From: Treponema sp.
GTDB lineage: Bacteria; Spirochaetota; Spirochaetia; Treponematales; Breznakiellaceae
DNA: 35,233 nucleotides
NCBI GenBank assembly: GCA_009782495.1
Contig: WRIX01000015.1
Coordinates: 1-35,233, forward strand
Direction: 5' to 3'
Shown here: piece by piece, positions 16,768-26,448 of the stretch
Layout of the letters: every line of letters begins with the position of its first letter
Numbering within the stretch: the first letter of the stretch is position 1
Notes under the pieces: model-generated
What the model was told of the DNA's origin: nothing
The model's input: the letters and a program-made list of their open reading frames with translations, nothing else
The model's database searches: none
Made by a program: the position numbers and the translations under genes

Positions 16768-18603
16768 ATGAAAATTGAAGAACTCAAACATGCCGGTTTA
16801 AAAAAATGGATTGAAGAAGCATCGGCCCTTATGACCCCGGATTCGGTAGAAGTCTGCGAAGGAACTCAGGCCGAATACGATAAGATGATTAAGCTCCTCA
16901 TTGATGCAGGGCTTGCTACTCCGCTTAAAGCGAAACCAAACAGTTTTCTGTTCCGCTCCGATCCTTCTGACGTTGCCCGTGTGGAAAACCGTACCTATAT
17001 TGCAAGTAAAAGCCAGGATGATGCTGGTCCAACCAACAATTGGATTGACCCTGATGAACTGAAAAAAACCATGAAAGACCTGTACACCGGTTGTATGAAG
17101 GGCCGGATTATGTATGTGATTCCTTTCTCTATGGGGCCGGTAGGTTCGGATATTGCCAAAATCGGTGTTGAAATAACCGACTCGCCTTATGTTGTTGTGA
17201 ATATGCATATCATGACCAGGGTAGGAACCAAAGTCCTGGATGTGCTGGGCAGTAATGGTTTTTACGTTCCCTGTTTCCACTCTGTAGGTAAGCCTCTTGG
17301 GACAGGAGAAGCAGACAACGGCAAGTGGCCCTGTGCCCCTATCGAGAAAAAGTACATTTCCCACTTTCCCGAAACAAGGGAGATCTGGTCCTACGGTTCC
17401 GGCTACGGCGGAAATGCCCTCCTTGGTAAAAAGTGTCTGGCGCTGCGTATTGCCAGCGTATTGGCCAGGGACGAAGGCTGGCTTGCCGAACATATGCTCA
17501 TATTAAAGATCACCAATCCCGAAGGCAAAGTTAAATATATCACCGGCGCCTTCCCCTCAGCCTGCGGCAAGACCAACCTTGCCATGCTTATTCCCACTCT
17601 ACCGGGCTGGAAAGTCCAGACTGTCGGTGACGACATCGCCTGGATGAAATTCGGCGCCGATGGCAGACTCTATGCCATTAACCCCGAATCTGGTTTCTTT
17701 GGCGTTGCGCCCGGAACCAACAACGAATCTAACTTTAACGCAATGGAATCGGTAAAGACAAATACAATCTTTACCAACTGCGGTCTTACCGAAGACAGTG
17801 ATATCTGGTGGGAGTTGATCGGACACGGCGCACCGGGAAAGGAAATTATCGACTGGAAGGGACAGACAAAGCCTGCCCCCCAAACCGACAAGAGTCCCAA
17901 GGGCGAAGAGATTGCACACCCTAACGCCCGCTTTACCGCACCGGCCAGCCAATGTCCGGTTATCGCCGATGAATGGGAAGATCCCAAAGGTGTGCCAATC
18001 AGCGCATTCCTCTTTGGCGGACGCCGGCCCAAAACGATCCCTCTGATTAATCAGAGCAGGGGCTGGATACACGGTGTGTTTATGGGTTCCATTACCGGTT
18101 CGGAAATTACCGCTGCGGCGCTGGATCTTAAAGCCGGAACAATTCGCCGCGACCCATTCGCCATGCTGCCGTTCTGCGGGTATCACATGGGCGATTACTT
18201 TAAACATTGGATTAAACTTGGCCAGAAAGCCGAAGCCGCCGGCAACACCGATAAACTGCCGAAGATCTTTTTCTGCAACTGGTTCCGGAAAGATAAAGAC
18301 GACAAGTTTATGTGGCCCGGTTACGGCGAAAACAGCCGTGCGCTTGCATGGGTATTTGACCGCTGCGACGATAAAGATAATTTTGTTGAAACACCCATCG
18401 GTAACCTTCCCAAGCCCGGCGCCATTGCGCCGCCTGCCGGCATAAGCGCTGATGTAATGAATGAACTTTGCTCGGTGGATATTGAAGGCTGGAAAAAGGA
18501 AATTGCCGATGTCAGGCAAAACCACTATCCTCAATTCGGCGACAAACTTCCCAAGGAGTTATACGACGAGCTGGATGCCATTGAAAAGCGGTTGAATAGC
18601 TAA
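16768..18603 (+). CDS. pckG: Phosphoenolpyruvate carboxykinase (GTP)
   Basis: GYGGNALLGKKCLALRIAS; FPSACGKTNLAML kinase-1a motif; FLFGGRRPKTIPL. GTP-type PEPCK. Confidence 0.96.
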   Translation: MKIEELKHAGLKKWIEEASALMTPDSVEVCEGTQAEYDKMIKLLIDAGLATPLKAKPNSFLFRSDPSDVARVENRTYIASKSQDDAGPTNNWIDPDELKKTMKDLYTGCMKGRIMYVIPFSMGPVGSDIAKIGVEITDSPYVVVNMHIMTRVGTKVLDVLGSNGFYVPCFHSVGKPLGTGEADNGKWPCAPIEKKYISHFPETREIWSYGSGYGGNALLGKKCLALRIASVLARDEGWLAEHMLILKITNPEGKVKYITGAFPSACGKTNLAMLIPTLPGWKVQTVGDDIAWMKFGADGRLYAINPESGFFGVAPGTNNESNFNAMESVKTNTIFTNCGLTEDSDIWWELIGHGAPGKEIIDWKGQTKPAPQTDKSPKGEEIAHPNARFTAPASQCPVIADEWEDPKGVPISAFLFGGRRPKTIPLINQSRGWIHGVFMGSITGSEITAAALDLKAGTIRRDPFAMLPFCGYHMGDYFKHWIKLGQKAEAAGNTDKLPKIFFCNWFRKDKDDKFMWPGYGENSRALAWVFDRCDDKDNFVETPIGNLPKPGAIAPPAGISADVMNELCSVDIEGWKKEIADVRQNHYPQFGDKLPKELYDELDAIEKRLNS

Positions 18604-18618
18604 GTGGATAAACAGGTA

Positions 18619-19083
18619 ATGAAAAAAGCGCTGATAACCATTGTGTTGATTTTTATCCTGGGTGTACATTCTTTTGCTCAGGAATCAAAAGTGGCGTTCG
18701 GTTATGGCATTGAAATGAACATGAATTCCGAGTATGGCGTTGGGGGCGGGGCAATTCTAAGCTTTGACGTTAATCTGCTTCAGCAGTTTGCCGCAGGTAT
18801 AAACGTTACCATGAGCGGGGATTCCTATGATAACGGCGTCCTGGAAACGGCAATTATAGGGCGCTATTATTTTTCTTCTTTTCATAAAGGGTTTTTTTTA
18901 CAAGGTGACTTTGGGCTTTCCATTATTGCCCTGAGGGATGAGAAAACGTTTTATAAGTTTTTGATAGGTGCACACGGCGGATACCGGCTGCCCTTTGGGG
19001 AATTTTTCTACGTAGAGCCTCATGTACGGGTGGGTTCACCGTTTGCTTTTGGCATTGGAGTTGTTGCAGGATTCAGGCGATAA
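18619..19083 (+). CDS. Hypothetical exported outer-membrane-barrel-like protein
   Basis: Signal peptide MKKALITIVLIFILGVHSFAQ; beta-rich, aromatic-alternating sequence ending ...FAFGIGVVAGFRR. Confidence 0.65.
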   Translation: MKKALITIVLIFILGVHSFAQESKVAFGYGIEMNMNSEYGVGGGAILSFDVNLLQQFAAGINVTMSGDSYDNGVLETAIIGRYYFSSFHKGFFLQGDFGLSIIALRDEKTFYKFLIGAHGGYRLPFGEFFYVEPHVRVGSPFAFGIGVVAGFRR

Positions 19084-19110
19084 TGAGGTGTATGTATATA
19101 AGGTGAAGTT

Positions 19111-19539
19111 TTAAAATTCCCTTAAACCAACCGCCATAGTCAGCCATTCATCACCATTGGCGCCGACCAGTTCCTGGCCTACAGGGTTCACCGTTAAGTC
19201 CATGTCTTCAAGAGGGATAACCCCGAGTAAGATAATTTGAGCGCCGGGGATAACTACGGATTTACATGTTGTGTGCCGGTTTTTCCATAATATTTCTACC
19301 GGTTCGGTTATCTGGCAGGTAACCCGTTCCCCATTGGCTATGCGAGCAAAACGGGTTTCCACGATCTCCAGCCCCAGTTTTTGACGGATTTCTTCGGTAA
19401 TGCAGATCGTCATTGCTCCGGTATCCACCAGGGCGTTCACCGTTACAGACCGGATATCCTCTTCTTTAATATACCCATCATGAGCATATCTAATATCCCC
19501 TACATTTTTTAAGGTAATTGTTGCATGTACGTTTCCCAT
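19111..19539 (-). CDS. Retropepsin-like (clan AA) aspartic protease family protein
   Basis: ALVDTGAMTICITEEIRQKLGL; downstream IILLGVIPLEDMDLTVNP pattern. Confidence 0.8.
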   Translation of the reverse strand: MGNVHATITLKNVGDIRYAHDGYIKEEDIRSVTVNALVDTGAMTICITEEIRQKLGLEIVETRFARIANGERVTCQITEPVEILWKNRHTTCKSVVIPGAQIILLGVIPLEDMDLTVNPVGQELVGANGDEWLTMAVGLREF

Positions 19540-19690
19540 ATTAACCTCACTTATAAAATATAACGCCTTGTACCAAAGCGCAATAACCCTGTGGGCTATC
19601 ATAATACTTATGTGTAAAATCGCTGTTTTGCTTGTATTGGCGGCTGATTTTTCTGTTACATCTCTTTTCCGGTGTTGTTATACTTAGTGT

Positions 19691-20392
19691 ATGAGACATT
19701 TTTTACGGGTTTTACCTATTTTGGCAATTGTTGTTTTCTTTCCTTCCTGTTCGGCCAGGATTACTGCACAGCTTATTCAGAACGGATCGGGCAGCGTGCA
19801 ACTACAGGCTAATTTGGAACCTAATATGATCGCCCTGATCCGGAGTTTTTCTTCCCTAAGCGGCGCTCAAACCGGTCCTGTACTGGATGCGGCGGCGCTG
19901 AACCGTTCGCTGACATCTGCACGGGGAATTGCGTCTTCTGCTTTACGGAATGCCGGGCAGGAGAAGGTAGAGGGGACAATAGGAATAAGCCGTATAAGCG
20001 ATCTGCTTAATTCAGGGGTAAATCGTTTTGTTCAATACGAAGCCGGTGCGTCATCCGGCAGACTTGCGATACACCTGAACCGAAGCATGGCCCCGCAGCT
20101 CCTGATGCAGATTTATCCCGAAGCGGTGGATTATATTTCCGCACTCATGGCTCCGGCTGCAACGGGAGAAGCGCTTACCAAAGCCGATTATTTGGTGTTG
20201 GTGGAATCAGTTTATGGAAAACCATTGGCAGCGGAAATTGCCGCTTCCAGAGTAACTGCAGCAATTACCATGCCGGGAACGGTAAAGTCCGTTAAGGGAG
20301 GCACGTACTCCGGCAGAGAAGCACGATTCGACATTGCCCTTGTGGATCTTCTGGTGTTGGAACAGCCCCTGAATTACGAGATTATGTGGTAA
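19691..20392 (+). CDS. Hypothetical lipoprotein
   Basis: MRHFLRVLPILAIVVFFPSCSA lipobox-like N-terminus. Confidence 0.75.
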   Translation: MRHFLRVLPILAIVVFFPSCSARITAQLIQNGSGSVQLQANLEPNMIALIRSFSSLSGAQTGPVLDAAALNRSLTSARGIASSALRNAGQEKVEGTIGISRISDLLNSGVNRFVQYEAGASSGRLAIHLNRSMAPQLLMQIYPEAVDYISALMAPAATGEALTKADYLVLVESVYGKPLAAEIAASRVTAAITMPGTVKSVKGGTYSGREARFDIALVDLLVLEQPLNYEIMW

Positions 20393-20462
20393 CAGCATAC
20401 AAATTACTTGCAATAATAAAGCGAAGGGGTAGCAAAAGCCCTGATGAGAACGCTTGTAGCAT

Positions 20463-20692
20463 CCATTAGCCGTACTGAACGCATCAATCTTTCCATTCCG
20501 GTGGGGGGAGGAACACCCATTCAGGCCATAGGTTGGTCGTGGCTTTTTCTAACGCACGTTGTTAGGTAGACCACTTTCGCGGTCAATCAGAAAGTGGCTG
20601 CCGTCATATCACGACCAAAATGTCCTTCATGGGTAACCCACCCCCCACCGACATGGCAACATTAGTTTCTATGTGTTCAGTACAGCTATTGG
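20463..20692. repeat. Nested imperfect inverted-repeat element, about 230 bp
   Basis: Arms 20463-20484/20671-20692 (19/22), 20499-20508/20641-20650 (10/10), 20515-20520/20629-20634 (6/6), 20533-20541/20610-20618 (9/9), 20571-20578/20590-20597 (8/8), all nested in order. Confidence 0.85.
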
Positions 20693-20782
20693 TAACCAAT
20701 CGCAGCTTGTCCCTGCCTACTGCTGGTCGTACCCATTGATGACGCAAAGACAACGGTGTACCATTGCCTCAGGAGCTTTCCA

Positions 20783-21514
20783 ATGAAAAGAATCACCATA
20801 TCTTTATTAATTGCACTCGTCTTTTTTGCGCTGGCTGCCTTTGCACAAACACCGACAACAGCACAAGAATTCTTTGAAAGAGGCATTGCATATGGTAACA
20901 AGGGTGATTATGACAGAGCAATCGCCGATTTTACTCAAGCAATCAGGCTTAATCCAAACTATACCGATGCGTATTGCGTCCGTGGCGTTATGTATGCTGG
21001 CAAGGGCGATTATGACAAAGCAATCGCTGATTTTACTCAAGCAATTAGGCTTAGCCCAAATTATGCAGTGGTGTATTGCAGCCGTGGTAGTGCGTATTAC
21101 TACAAGGGCGATTATGACAGGGCAATCGCTGATTATACCCAGGCAATCAGACTTAATCCAAATGATACCGCTGCGTATTGCGGCCGTGGCGTTATGTATG
21201 CCGACAAGGGTGATTATGACAGAGCAATCGCCGATTGTACCCAGGCAATCAAGCTTAACCTGACTAATGCCGAGGCGTATTTCGTCCGTGGCATTGCGTA
21301 TGACAACAAGGGCGATCATGACAGAGCAATCGCCGATTATACCCAGGCAATCAAACTTGACCCTAATTATGCCGATGCGTATTGTGCTCGTGGCCTTTCG
21401 TATGAAGACAAAGGCGATAATAGTAAAGCAATTGCTGACTATGAGGCGGCATTACGGATTGATCCAAATAATGCAGTTGCCAAACGTAGTCTAGAAATAC
21501 TAAAATCACGCTAA
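20783..21514 (+). CDS. TPR-repeat exported protein
   Basis: Signal peptide then six 34-aa TPRs (GDYDRAIADFTQAIRLNPNYTDAYCVRG...). AGGAGC ribosome-binding site before ATG 20783. Confidence 0.92.
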   Translation: MKRITISLLIALVFFALAAFAQTPTTAQEFFERGIAYGNKGDYDRAIADFTQAIRLNPNYTDAYCVRGVMYAGKGDYDKAIADFTQAIRLSPNYAVVYCSRGSAYYYKGDYDRAIADYTQAIRLNPNDTAAYCGRGVMYADKGDYDRAIADCTQAIKLNLTNAEAYFVRGIAYDNKGDHDRAIADYTQAIKLDPNYADAYCARGLSYEDKGDNSKAIADYEAALRIDPNNAVAKRSLEILKSR

Positions 21515-21517
21515 AAA
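20906..21517. repeat. Six 102-bp tandem coding repeats
   Basis: GATTATGACAGAGCAATCGC(C/T)GATT-like units start at 20906, 21008, 21110, 21212, 21314 and 21416: exact 102-bp period. Confidence 0.93.
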
Positions 21518-21618
21518 TTGACTCTCCCGTAACAGGTACGTAATAGTTTCAATCACTTAAAATTCCCCCAAACTTTCGACTTCTTGTTTTTTCATTGTTT
21601 TCATGCTATGGTTACTCA

Positions 21619-21891
21619 ATGACCATTACCCAAACCGTAGACATTCCCGAAAGTCATAGGCTAACCATTGATGTTCCCCGCGAAATACCAGCAGGGCCGG
21701 TTGTTCTGGCTTTTATGCCTAAAGCGGTGCCAGAGAATAAAACCGTGCCGCCATTTGCATCTTTGTGGGGAATTGACAAAGGGCGGGACACGTTAGACGC
21801 ATATTTTGAAAGGAAACGTGCGGATAAAGCCAAAGAAGACGCCCAAATTACCCGGAGTCTGGGGCTTAATAAACTCCCCGTTGTCAAATAA
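21619..21891 (+). CDS. Putative antitoxin partner of the PIN toxin
   Basis: Small protein 6 bp upstream of a PIN-domain gene; MTITQTVDIPESHRLTIDVPREIPAG. Confidence 0.65.
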   Translation: MTITQTVDIPESHRLTIDVPREIPAGPVVLAFMPKAVPENKTVPPFASLWGIDKGRDTLDAYFERKRADKAKEDAQITRSLGLNKLPVVK

Positions 21892-21897
21892 TAGATA

Positions 21898-22308
21898 ATG
21901 CCGCACTATCTTCTTGATGCTTGCGCTGTTTTGGCTTTTATCAATGGCGAGTTTGGCAGGGAAATGGTTCTCGATTTGCTTGATAAAGCAAAAGCCGGTA
22001 CTGCCCGCCTTTCCATGAGTATTGTTCAGCTTCTTGAGGTCTACTATGACCGTGTGTACGTTGTCGGAGCAGATGCGGCGCAAATCAGAGTTGAGTCCCT
22101 TCTTGCCGAGCCGATAACTATTATCGAGGCTATTTCCTATTCTGTTATGTATGAAGCCGGAAGGTTCAAGACTATTTACTCCATGTCTCTTGCGGACAGT
22201 ATTGCCGCTGCTACTGCTAAAAGCATTAACGCTGCTCTGGTTACCAAAGACAGCGAAATGCAAGTTCCGGAAAAAGCGGGAGAATTCTCCGTGTTGTGGC
22301 TTAAATAG
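21898..22308 (+). CDS. PIN-domain toxin, VapC-like
   Basis: MPHYLLDACAVLAFINGE, ...QLLEVYYDRV..., SLADSIAAATA, LVTKDSEM: conserved acidic residues of the PIN fold. Confidence 0.85.
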   Translation: MPHYLLDACAVLAFINGEFGREMVLDLLDKAKAGTARLSMSIVQLLEVYYDRVYVVGADAAQIRVESLLAEPITIIEAISYSVMYEAGRFKTIYSMSLADSIAAATAKSINAALVTKDSEMQVPEKAGEFSVLWLK

Positions 22309-22379
22309 TTTGCTCACTCCTTCCTGTTCTGTGCTTTAACAGCAAAGGACGTAGTTTTTTACCATAGTGAGATAGTAAT

Positions 22380-22739
22380 TTAAGACCCTAATATCTCATT
22401 TACTTTGGCAAGCATCTGTTCGGTGGAGAAGGGTTTTCCAAGATAACCGGAAGCTCCTTTTTCCATTGCTTCTGCGGCAGAGGCGCTGTCTGTTTGGGAC
22501 GTAACCATTAGGATTTTGGCATCTGGTTTGATCTTTTTCATTTCTACAAGGGCTGTAATGCCGTCCATCTTGGGCATGGATATATCCAGAGTTACCAGAT
22601 CCGGAAGGGTCTCTTTAAATAGTCGCAAGGCTTCTTCGCCGTCTGCGGCGGAACCAACAATGGTAAAGTTTTTTTCCGCCAGAGCGCGTTCCACGGCTTT
22701 CCGCATCATCAAGGAATCGTCTGCAATTAACAATTTCAT
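22380..22739 (-). CDS. CheY-like stand-alone response regulator receiver
   Basis: LIADDSLMMRKAV, TLDISMPKMDG, MVTSQTD, GYLGKPFS. Single REC domain. Confidence 0.93.
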   Translation of the reverse strand: MKLLIADDSLMMRKAVERALAEKNFTIVGSAADGEEALRLFKETLPDLVTLDISMPKMDGITALVEMKKIKPDAKILMVTSQTDSASAAEAMEKGASGYLGKPFSTEQMLAKVNEILGS

Positions 22740-23260
22740 GATATAGATACCCCCTTTGGCGGACCAAGGATTTCCGACCAAACAATGGCTTGCTGCAGGG
22801 GAGTTAAACCCTGCAATGATAACCCGGCCTGCAAAGATTGTTGAGCAACCGGTGTAACCTGCGCAGTTGTAACTGAATCAATGTTTGATTTTTCTTCGGA
22901 AGAAAGTTTCCCATATCCAGCTGCTTCACTTTGACTGAACGGAGTTGCGGCTAATGGTTTATGTATCTTCTTTGCTTCCGCCAGCCTGGCAGTCGGGCGA
23001 ACCGGTTTTGGTGTTGGCTTCCTGGCGGCCTTTGGCTGCTGCTGAGGTCTGGGAGGTATGTACACCTCGGTGGCCTCTGTCAGAGATTTGCCGTATTCAG
23101 GATTTTGCTGGGCTTCCTGAATCTTTTTTATTAATTCACCCAGACCGCCGGTTTTTTTCTGTTGCTTTTTGGCCGCTTCGCTTCTTGAACGAATAATTCG
23201 GAAAGCAATAAACAATGCAAGGGGAATTAAAAACTGTATGTTTTCGAAAAGCCCTCTCAT
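22736..23260 (-). CDS. Hypothetical membrane-anchored Pro/Gln/Ala-rich protein
   Basis: N-terminal TM (IQFLIPLALFIAFRII); 4-bp overlap with the cheY-like gene; 4 bp downstream of floA. Confidence 0.75.
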   Translation of the reverse strand: MRGLFENIQFLIPLALFIAFRIIRSRSEAAKKQQKKTGGLGELIKKIQEAQQNPEYGKSLTEATEVYIPPRPQQQPKAARKPTPKPVRPTARLAEAKKIHKPLAATPFSQSEAAGYGKLSSEEKSNIDSVTTAQVTPVAQQSLQAGLSLQGLTPLQQAIVWSEILGPPKGVSIS

Positions 23261-23264
23261 GTTA

Positions 23265-24257
23265 TTACTTTGGTGTTCCTATTGAAGACCTCATGTCGGT
23301 ATCGGCCTGGATGTTTTTAAGCCGGTAATAATCCATTACTCCCAGGTGGCCGTTCTTGAACGCATCGGCAATGGCTAACGGAATTTGAGCTTCCGCAAGA
23401 ACTACCTTTGCGCGGTTTTCCTGAACCAGGGCAAGCATTTCCTGTTCCTGTGCCTGAGCTGCAGCGCGGCGTTTTTCCGCTTCCGCCTGGAAACGGCGCT
23501 TGTCTGCTTCGGCCTGATCAGCCTGAAGTTTGGCACCTACGTTTTCGCCAACGTCAATGTCGGCTATATCAATAGAAAGGATTTCAAATGCGGTTCCGGC
23601 ATCCAGTCCTTTTGTCAGTACTGTTTTGGAAATAGTGTCCGGATTTTCCATTACCGCCTTGTACGATTCGGAAGAACCGATGGTGGTAACGATGCCTTCA
23701 CCGACACGGGCGACAATTGTTTCTTCTGTGGCGCCGCCGACAAGACGTTCAATGTTGGAGCGTACGGTAACCCTTGCTTTAACGCAAAGCTGAATGCCGT
23801 CTTTTGCCACTGCATCTATAGTAACTTTTCCTTTTGATGAATCGGGACAGTCGATTACCTTGGGGTTTACGCTGGTTTTTACTGCTTCATACACATCCCT
23901 ACCGGCCAGATCGATGGCGGCAGCCCGCTGGAAGGGCAGGGGGATGTTGGCTTTATTGGCTGCAACCATCGCTTGGCTTACCTTTCTTACATTTCCGCGG
24001 GCAAGGAAGTGGGTTTCCAGCATATCTGAAGAAACATCAATACCTGCCTTGGTAAGCATAATCCGTGAATCTACAATAACACTGGGATCTACTTTACGCA
24101 GCCACATTCCTATAAGACGTCCCAGCCCTACATGAGCGCCGGACAGAAGCGCCCTGAACCACAGTCCGAAAAAACGGAAAAAGAGCATTAAAAAACCAAT
24201 AGCCAAAAGCCCAATTATTACGGCAACTATCAAAACGCCAATTGTTACACCACCCAT
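23265..24257 (-). CDS. floA: Flotillin-like protein FloA (SPFH family)
   Basis: [42 protein letters not shown]...; [44 protein letters not shown]. Confidence 0.93.
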   Translation of the reverse strand: MGGVTIGVLIVAVIIGLLAIGFLMLFFRFFGLWFRALLSGAHVGLGRLIGMWLRKVDPSVIVDSRIMLTKAGIDVSSDMLETHFLARGNVRKVSQAMVAANKANIPLPFQRAAAIDLAGRDVYEAVKTSVNPKVIDCPDSSKGKVTIDAVAKDGIQLCVKARVTVRSNIERLVGGATEETIVARVGEGIVTTIGSSESYKAVMENPDTISKTVLTKGLDAGTAFEILSIDIADIDVGENVGAKLQADQAEADKRRFQAEAEKRRAAAQAQEQEMLALVQENRAKVVLAEAQIPLAIADAFKNGHLGVMDYYRLKNIQADTDMRSSIGTPK

Positions 24258-25778
24258 TTATACACTCCTTACAATAATATTATTTCCCTTAACCTTAACG
24301 ACTTTAATTTCTTCTCCCATATTAACAAAGGAACCGTCTGTTTCGACCTGAAAGGTTGTTCCTTCTATTTCGGCTTTGCCGATTGGACGCAGCACGGTAA
24401 CTGTTTTACCTGTTTTTCCGGCGAGCTCCGAAAAGTCCGATTCAATACTGCCGTCTTCCTGCCAGCCGCCGCCTTCACTGGCGGTTTGTTCTATTTGGGT
24501 ATTTAATGTAAGCCGGTTAAACATCTTTGTTTTCGGTCCCAGCAAGGCAATAATTGCAATTCCGGTAATTGCTGCAAGAAGCCCTGCACATACTACTATA
24601 GCATTACGGCCCATTAAAGCCCACTCCCATTCAAATTGCGGGATAATAAAATCCTGCATCGAAAGAATCAATGATAGTGCAATAAAGGCTAAACCAGAAA
24701 TACCAGTTACGCCAAAACCCGGGATAATGAATATCTCCACGGCCAAAAGGCCCAGTCCCAGCATAAAGAGAATGATTTCCAGAGAGCCAACCCGTCCCAG
24801 CAGAAAACTCGATCCAAAAACCAATACAAAGCAGACTACTGCCGTAGTTCCCGGAATGCCGAATCCGGGGCTTTGCATTTCCAAAAAAACCATAACAAGG
24901 CCAATGAGGATAAGTAAACCCTGTACCGCACCGGAAACCAAAAAGGAGATAACCGAGTCCCATGCGCTGGGGACGCTTTCGTTAAGTACCATAGCGGCGC
25001 CTATCAGATCGAGTAGTTCCTCATGGTCTTCGGCAAGGCCGCGGGTAAGGCCCAGATGGTATGCTTCTCCGGCAGTAAGCGAAAGGAGTTTTCCCACCGG
25101 GGAAACGATCCCTACTCTGCGTATTTCTTTCGGTGCTCCTGCCTCGCCGGGTTTTAATAATTCAAGTTTTTCCAATTCGGTAAGGGTCAGTGCCTTTACA
25201 ACGCCGTCAACGGTTACTTCCCAAAGCTCCACATCGTAATCTACCATTGCAAGGGCAATTCCGGTGGGGTGGCCGTTCTTTTCCGCCAGTGCTGCAATTT
25301 GGGAACGAACCGCTGCAACGGTTTTTTCGCCTGTTCCTTCGGTCTTGCCATCTGAGCCGATAGTAACCGGAGCTGCGGCGCCCATTGATGTACCGCTGGC
25401 CATGTAGATTTGGGAACAGGACAGGGCAATAAGCGCCCCTGCCGACCAGCTTACTCCCATTGAAGTTTCGGTATTACGAATCCAGGCAACAGTTTTTGCC
25501 TTTTTTATGGACATAATAAACGAAGTAATCTGCAGCGCAGAATCGACACGACCCCCAAAGGTATCAATGTCGAAAACCAGGTAATCCGCACCCTCATCCA
25601 ATGCACGGCGCGCTTCCCGGCGGACAAAAGTAACCATAGACGGTTCAATATCCCCAACAATGGGAATGATCCATGCTGTTGCATTATCAGAAGTATCCTG
25701 AGCCAGCGTTTCTGTGGCAGTAATGGACAGCAGGAGCAAAACCGGGATAGCCCAAAAAAACTGGCGGGGATTTTTCAT
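24258..25778 (-). CDS. NfeD-family membrane-bound serine protease (ClpP-class)
   Basis: ClpP-like N-terminus (DIDTFGGRVDSALQI...WSAGALIALSC), several TMs, C-terminal NfeD OB-like domain. Abuts floA. Confidence 0.92.
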   Translation of the reverse strand: MKNPRQFFWAIPVLLLLSITATETLAQDTSDNATAWIIPIVGDIEPSMVTFVRREARRALDEGADYLVFDIDTFGGRVDSALQITSFIMSIKKAKTVAWIRNTETSMGVSWSAGALIALSCSQIYMASGTSMGAAAPVTIGSDGKTEGTGEKTVAAVRSQIAALAEKNGHPTGIALAMVDYDVELWEVTVDGVVKALTLTELEKLELLKPGEAGAPKEIRRVGIVSPVGKLLSLTAGEAYHLGLTRGLAEDHEELLDLIGAAMVLNESVPSAWDSVISFLVSGAVQGLLILIGLVMVFLEMQSPGFGIPGTTAVVCFVLVFGSSFLLGRVGSLEIILFMLGLGLLAVEIFIIPGFGVTGISGLAFIALSLILSMQDFIIPQFEWEWALMGRNAIVVCAGLLAAITGIAIIALLGPKTKMFNRLTLNTQIEQTASEGGGWQEDGSIESDFSELAGKTGKTVTVLRPIGKAEIEGTTFQVETDGSFVNMGEEIKVVKVKGNNIIVRSV

Positions 25779-25871
25779 TTCTATAGTATACATGGGAAAG
25801 GGGAAGGAATCAAGGACGTAAAACTTTTAGTGTAACTTGTTATTATAGTTTTTTTACAGTATTATAAAAAC

Positions 25872-26111
25872 ATGAATGAATTGCGAACTCATATCGTCAT
25901 TGATAATGAAATAAGATTTGGAAAACCTTGTATAAAAGGAACCCGTATAACTGTTGGAGATATTCTTCAATGGCTTTCCGCTGGTATGACCGAACAGGAG
26001 ATACTGGAGGATTATCCGGAGTTACAAAAAATCCACATTAAAGCAGCTCTGGCTTTTGCGGCAGAACGGGATGCAATGACGAAAGTGATTGTTTATGAAG
26101 CTGTTACTTGA
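25872..26111 (+). CDS. DUF433-family antitoxin
   Basis: FGKPCIKGTRITVGDILQWLSAGMTEQEILEDYPEL signature. Confidence 0.9.
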   Translation: MNELRTHIVIDNEIRFGKPCIKGTRITVGDILQWLSAGMTEQEILEDYPELQKIHIKAALAFAAERDAMTKVIVYEAVT

Positions 26112-26448
26112 CGCAAATCTTTCATGGCGTTTGGCGGAACTTTTGTCGGAGTATTTTAATGAATGTAAACACGTTAATCAAACAAAGCTTTCCAAACCAG
26201 CAAAAGATACGGAAATATGGAACTATGCCGCAGAGAATGGATATACTATAATTACCCAGGATTCAGATTTTTTGAATCTTTTTGAAACAAGAGGCTATCC
26301 GCCAAAAATAGTTTTGTTGCGTATTGGAAATATGAGTAAAAAAGAAGCAGGAACACTATTAATACAATCAAAGGCAGCTATAGATGATTTAGAAAAAAAT
26401 GATTATGGCTTATTGGAAATTTATGGATCATTAGAAATAATTAGGTAA
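26095..26448 (+). CDS. DUF5615 PIN-like toxin
   Basis: MKLLLDANLSWRLAELL...ITQDSDFLNLFETRGYPPKIVLLRIGN; overlaps the DUF433 gene by 17 bp. Confidence 0.88.
   Translation: MKLLLDANLSWRLAELLSEYFNECKHVNQTKLSKPAKDTEIWNYAAENGYTIITQDSDFLNLFETRGYPPKIVLLRIGNMSKKEAGTLLIQSKAAIDDLEKNDYGLLEIYGSLEIIR

Noticed and set aside
17599-18534. 311-aa minus-strand ORF antisense to pckG
   Set aside because: Long only because of codon bias in pckG; no motif.
20463-20692. tRNA or known riboswitch
   Set aside because: No cloverleaf or TpsiC-like motif; the long nested inverted repeat does not fit a class I recognise.
20906-21517. Regularly spaced repeats as a possible CRISPR array
   Set aside because: The 102-bp period is coding and encodes 34-aa TPR units; no spacers or cas genes.
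21619-22308. Direct repeats around the VapC-like module comparable to the DUF433 cassette
   Set aside because: No clear flanking repeat found by eye.
24376-25239. 287-aa plus-strand ORF antisense to nfeD
   Set aside because: Low-complexity Pro/Ser/Ile shadow ORF.
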